Assembly (NCBI GenBank): GCA_029781975.1
Contig: JAKOVQ010000021.1
Span: 1-64,000 of the forward strand
From: Acidobacteriota bacterium
GTDB lineage: Bacteria; Acidobacteriota; Thermoanaerobaculia; UBA5066
Direction of reading: 5' to 3'
DNA length: 64,000 nucleotides
The translations under genes were made by a program, and so were the position numbers. This document shows, in pieces, positions 60,802 to 64,000 of this stretch. The notes under the pieces were generated by a model. The model searched no databases, was not told the origin of the DNA, and saw nothing but the letters and a program-made list of their open reading frames with translations. The stretch's first letter is position 1. Each line of letters begins with the position of its first letter.

Positions 60802-62640
60802 TCAATCGGGGGTGATCGTCAGCCGGACGCGGAGCGAGCGCGCCCGGGGGTAGTCGAGGGTCCGGATCTTCACCGACAGCTTGTTGGTGTCGTGCGACTG
60901 GTCCTTGTTCAGGCTCGCGTGCCGGTCGTTCTCTCCGAGGACCTTGCCGTCCGCGTCGAGGACGGCGACCACGTAGTGGCACTTGAACTCGTCGTCGCCC
61001 GAGTCGTTCGAGTAGACGAACTTCAGCCCGACCTTGCTCGTGTCGTTGGCGTCGGCCTTCCCGAGCGCCTTCGCGTCGGGGACGTCCTCCACCTCCACCC
61101 CCTCGATCGTCACGGGGTCCATCCGGACGGCGACCGGGACGAGCTGGCCGGGGCGGAGCGGCACGATCCTCTCGATGCCGCGCGCGGCCTCGGCGCGGGT
61201 GACGACCCGCTCCCCCGGCTTCACGGCCGCCGGGGCCGTTCCGTTCCCGTCCCGGGGCCTTTCGAGGGGCGCGGGGGTCGCGGCCACCGACGGCGTCGCC
61301 TCGGTCCGGGGCTCGGCGAGGCGGGGGGTGGGGCGCACCTGCGGCTGGGAGGGGACCGCGGTCGGGATCGCCAGCTCGTGGACCTCCACGCTCGGCTCCG
61401 CCTCGGGGGTCGGGCTCGCCGAAGCCCCCGCTGCTGCGGTCGGCCCGGGAGGAGGGATCACGGCGAGAGGCCCGGCCGCCGGGGTCGCCGAGGCGACCTG
61501 CGGCGTGGCGACGGGCTCGTGCCCCCTGGCACCGCCCCCGAGGAGGAGCGGCTTGAGGTAGACGACCCCGGCGATCGCGGCGCCCACCGCCACCGCGACG
61601 ACGACGATCGCGGCGACGACCGCGCCCGTCGACGTCGGCGCGGGAGCCGCGCGGCTCCCCGAGCGGCTCCCCGACCCGGCGGCCGGGCCGGAGCCCGACG
61701 GAGGCGGGATCGGCCGCGTCGCGGTCGTCGCGACCACCGGGACCGTCGAGACCGGCCCGGGACGCGACGCGACGCCGCTGGCGGGAGGGCCCGAGACGAT
61801 GGTGAACGCGTCCGTCACCCCCGCCCCGAGGGCGCGAGCCAGCTCGGTGACGAAGGCCACGCAGCTCTCGTACCTCTCGGCCGGGTCCTTGGCGAGGACC
61901 CGCGCCAGGACGGGGTCGACCGCGGGCGGGAGCGCCTGGTTCACGGAGCTGGGGGGCGGCGGCGGGACGCGGACGTGCTTGTCGAGGACGCCGAACGGCG
62001 TCTCCCCGCGGAACGGGGTCACGCCCGTCAGGAGCTCGAACGCGACGACGCCGAGAGAGTACTGGTCGGCGCGGGGGTCGACCGGGCGCCCGAGCGCCTG
62101 CTCCGGGGCCATGTAGTTCGGGGTGCCGATGACCATGCCCGTCGCCGTCAGCTCGGAGCTGATCTGGCTGCTCTTGGCGAGGCCGAAGTCCGCCAGGAGG
62201 AAGCGGCCCGACAGGTCGAGGAGGACGTTCGAGGGCTTGACGTCCCGGTGGAGGACGCTGCGGCCGTGAGCGAAGTCGAGGGCGGAGGCGATGGAGCCGA
62301 GGGCGTCGATCAGGTCGCGCGCCCCCAGCGGCCCGACGATCCGGTCCTTCAGGCTCCCCCCGGAGAGGAGGGGCATGACGAGGAAGGCCGCGCCCCCGTC
62401 CCAGCCGAAGTCGTAGATGGGAAGGATCCGCGGGTGCTCGAGCCCCGCGGCCAGGCGCGCCTCGCGGACGAAGCGCTCCTGGAACTCGGGCGAGTGGCCG
62501 ACCTCCTCGCGGACGACCTTGACGGCGACGGACCGGTGGAGCCCCTCGTCGAACGCTTCCCAGACCTCCGCCATCCCGCCCGCGCCGACCTTGCGCTGGA
62601 GGACGTAGCGACCGAGCTTGCTCCCGGGGCTCACGGGCAT
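60802..62640 (-). CDS. Membrane Ser/Thr protein kinase with extracytoplasmic domain
   Basis: A 612-residue Hanks-type kinase. The catalytic domain (about 10-275) shows GAGGMAEVWEA, Lys41 (VAVKVV), HRDVKPSN with Asp133, Asp151 of DFGLAK, and GTPNYMAPEQ. A Pro/Ser linker leads to one membrane helix (about 335-360, AAIVVVAVAVGAAIAGVVYL). A long Pro/Thr/Ala-rich spacer follows, then a folded periplasmic domain in the last ~120 residues (VGLKFVYSNDSGDDEFKCHY, SLRVRLTITPD). The outer domain is not a PASTA domain and I do not recognise it; it would be the sensor. ATG 62640 has GGAG upstream. Confidence 0.9.
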   Translation of the reverse strand: MPVSPGSKLGRYVLQRKVGAGGMAEVWEAFDEGLHRSVAVKVVREEVGHSPEFQERFVREARLAAGLEHPRILPIYDFGWDGGAAFLVMPLLSGGSLKDRIVGPLGARDLIDALGSIASALDFAHGRSVLHRDVKPSNVLLDLSGRFLLADFGLAKSSQISSELTATGMVIGTPNYMAPEQALGRPVDPRADQYSLGVVAFELLTGVTPFRGETPFGVLDKHVRVPPPPPSSVNQALPPAVDPVLARVLAKDPAERYESCVAFVTELARALGAGVTDAFTIVSGPPASGVASRPGPVSTVPVVATTATRPIPPPSGSGPAAGSGSRSGSRAAPAPTSTGAVVAAIVVVAVAVGAAIAGVVYLKPLLLGGGARGHEPVATPQVASATPAAGPLAVIPPPGPTAAAGASASPTPEAEPSVEVHELAIPTAVPSQPQVRPTPRLAEPRTEATPSVAATPAPLERPRDGNGTAPAAVKPGERVVTRAEAARGIERIVPLRPGQLVPVAVRMDPVTIEGVEVEDVPDAKALGKADANDTSKVGLKFVYSNDSGDDEFKCHYVVAVLDADGKVLGENDRHASLNKDQSHDTNKLSVKIRTLDYPRARSLRVRLTITPD

Positions 62641-62731
62641 CGGAGGGCTCCTGTCCGGCCGGGAGGGGCCGATCCCGCCGGCAGGGGGGAGTATCTCCCG
62701 GCGCGCCCCGGACGTCGGTGACGCGGGGCAC

Positions 62732-63484
62732 TCACGGAGCGGCGGGGCGGACGAGCCGGCCGAGGACCCGGCCCAGGAGCTCCGGCCCGGTGCTCCGCGC
62801 CGTCCCGCCGGGGTTCGCGTCCGCCCAGGCAGGCGCGAGGATCAGGGGGACCCAGGGGGGACGGCCGGCGCTCTCTCCCCCCTCCGCCGCGAGGAGGGCC
62901 CGGGAGACGTGGAGACCGATCGGGACCATCTCGACGTCTGCCGCCGACGGGGCGGCACACCGCGCGGGGGAGGAGGTGACGAGGTACTCCCTGCAGGCGA
63001 GAGGGCGGTCGGGGTGGATCGAGCACGCCTCGTCCTCGAGGAAGGGGCAGGCGATCCCGAGCCCGAAGTAGGCGAGCCCGAGGCCCCTTCCCTCCCCCTC
63101 CTTCACCTCCGAGGTCCTCTCGAGGCGGTCGAGGAGCCCGGCCTCGCGCAGCCGCGCGCGGGCCTCCTCGAACCGCCGGAGGACCTCCGTCCTCCTGGCG
63201 ACCGGGAGGGAGTCGACGAGGTCCGCGAGGCGCCTCGCCTCCGCGGGCGAGACCGGGACGAGCTGGCGGCAGCAGGCGCCGCACCCCTTGGCGCAGGAGA
63301 CGGCCTTCCCCTCCCGCGCCACCGCCTCCGACGAGGCCGCGACGACGGCGTCGGTCACCTGCGCCAGGACCGGGAGGAGCGTCTCCCAGCGGGTGACCCC
63401 CGCCGGGACGACCAGCGCCATCGGGCGCTCCTCCCCCGCGACGGTGAGGGTGGCGTCGACGGTGACCTCGAGCGGCCGCAGCAT
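62732..63484 (-). CDS. YkgJ-type cysteine-cluster protein
   Basis: A 250-residue protein with a CxxxCxxCC-type zinc or iron-binding cluster, Cys64, Cys68, Cys71 and Cys72 (CAKGCGACCRQL), followed by CPFLEDEACSIHPDRPLACR. This matches the YkgJ/UPF0153 family, often Fe-S or Zn proteins of unknown role. The start MLRPLEVTVDATLTVAGEER is a separate beta-rich extension. ATG 63484 starts 2 bases after the stop of the GAF protein, so the two are co-transcribed. Confidence 0.82.
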   Translation of the reverse strand: MLRPLEVTVDATLTVAGEERPMALVVPAGVTRWETLLPVLAQVTDAVVAASSEAVAREGKAVSCAKGCGACCRQLVPVSPAEARRLADLVDSLPVARRTEVLRRFEEARARLREAGLLDRLERTSEVKEGEGRGLGLAYFGLGIACPFLEDEACSIHPDRPLACREYLVTSSPARCAAPSAADVEMVPIGLHVSRALLAAEGGESAGRPPWVPLILAPAWADANPGGTARSTGPELLGRVLGRLVRPAAP

Positions 63485-63486
63485 CG

Positions 63487-64000
63487 TCAGAGCCTCTGGA
63501 ACCGGAGGAGGTGGCCGACGCCCTCGGCGAGGCGCTCGAGACGCGCGATCGTCTCCTCGTCGAAGCGGCCGGGGCGCCGGTCGTTGCACTGGAAGAGGCC
63601 GTAGGTGTAGCCCTCCAGGCGGATCGGGACGAGGGCGACCGACTCGTAGCCGGCCCGGTTGCACCGGTTGCGCTTCCGCCCTCCCCGGTCGGTCTCCCTC
63701 GTCCCGGCGAGGAGCGCGGTGGAGCCGTTCGTGTAGAAGCTCCCCTTCTCCGTGAAGAACGCCTCCGCCGGGTCGGTCCGCGAGGTCAGGACGGTCCCGC
63801 ACATGCACTCGAGGAGGACGTTCCCCCCGTCGTCGCGCAGGAGGCGCCCCATGTCGTCGACGGCGCAGAGGCGGTTCTCACGGTCGAGGAACTCCTGGCT
63901 GAAGCCGGTCGCCGCGACGTACGGGAAGTCGAGCCCCGTCCGGAGCCTCACCGCCACCGCCTCGCAGCCCGACCAGGCCCGCAGGATCACGACGACCTTG
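63487..64000 (-). CDS. GAF-type sensory domain protein (partial, 5' end outside window)
   Basis: The frame is open to the right edge, so the N-terminus lies beyond the window. The visible ~170 residues form a GAF-like domain: SGCEAVAVRLRTGLDFPYVA, then FSQEFLDRENRLCAVDD and LECMCGTVLTSRTDPAEAFF, with GYESVALVPIRLEGYTYGLF near the end. Such domains usually follow PAS domains in sensor proteins. Cys residues in CMCG could bind a metal or haem-like group. A GTG at 63990 is possible, but the open frame makes a true start there unlikely. Confidence 0.75.
   Translation of the reverse strand, partial: KVVVILRAWSGCEAVAVRLRTGLDFPYVAATGFSQEFLDRENRLCAVDDMGRLLRDDGGNVLLECMCGTVLTSRTDPAEAFFTEKGSFYTNGSTALLAGTRETDRGGRKRNRCNRAGYESVALVPIRLEGYTYGLFQCNDRRPGRFDEETIARLERLAEGVGHLLRFQRL

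Overview
This is a very GC-rich (by eye above 70%) chromosomal segment from a Gram-negative-type bacterium. Outer-envelope proteins (a TonB-like protein, an OmpA-domain protein), a type IV pilus retraction ATPase, a 2[4Fe-4S] ferredoxin, a full SUF operon and several domains of unknown function common in Acidobacteriota and deltaproteobacterial groups point to a soil or sediment acidobacterium-like or myxobacterium-like lineage. No rRNA or marker gene settles this. Coding density is high, and GTG or TTG starts and ATGA/GTGA overlaps are frequent. I see no tRNA, rRNA, CRISPR array, prophage or insertion sequence.

Layout. 0-6.1 kb: the end of a membrane-anchored protein, a WYL-type regulator and, divergent from it, sbcD-sbcC. 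6.1-11.8 kb: a GT39-like mannosyltransferase, a LytS/LytTR two-component pair, and a minus-strand group of small secreted or membrane proteins. 11.7-17.7 kb: a perfect 25-bp inverted repeat, a double-domain M16 peptidase, a PilT/PilU ATPase paired with a cyclic-nucleotide-binding protein, and a TonB-like protein. 17.8-24.1 kb: a SUF operon in the order Rrf2 regulator-sufB-sufC-sufD-sufS-sufU-sufT. All but one junction overlap by a few bases, and a dyad sits at the promoter.

24-34 kb: an acyltransferase, an unusual two-gene membrane cassette, a large FG-GAP repeat protein, a DUF1508 protein, a MgtC/DUF4010 protein and a sugar-type ABC importer without its ATPase. 34-44 kb: an amidase, a GAF-PP2C phosphatase, an aldo/keto reductase, a tyrosine/dual-specificity phosphatase, a HicB-like protein, an OmpA protein, a DHFR-like reductase, a DUF5694 lipoprotein, a phosphoesterase, and OsmC and GYD proteins. 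44-56 kb: a DASS anion transporter, DinB and IMPACT-like proteins, an esterase fused to a secretin-type STN domain, and a run of P-type ATPase, M48 protease, unknown protein and OPT transporter. 56-64 kb: a small cytochrome c with an EF-hand, a ferredoxin, a DUF502 protein, a methyltransferase, YecH-like and DUF2891 proteins, a Ser/Thr kinase, a cysteine-cluster protein and a truncated GAF protein.

The window is mostly housekeeping and envelope biology. The most general signal I found is in the promoters: at nine genes a TANNNT (-10-like) hexamer lies only 6-10 bases before the start codon with no recognisable TTGACA box, which suggests leaderless transcripts. The few genes with a TTGACA or TTGACG box have long leaders and Shine-Dalgarno sites. 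I did not find a clear new defence or biosynthetic system.
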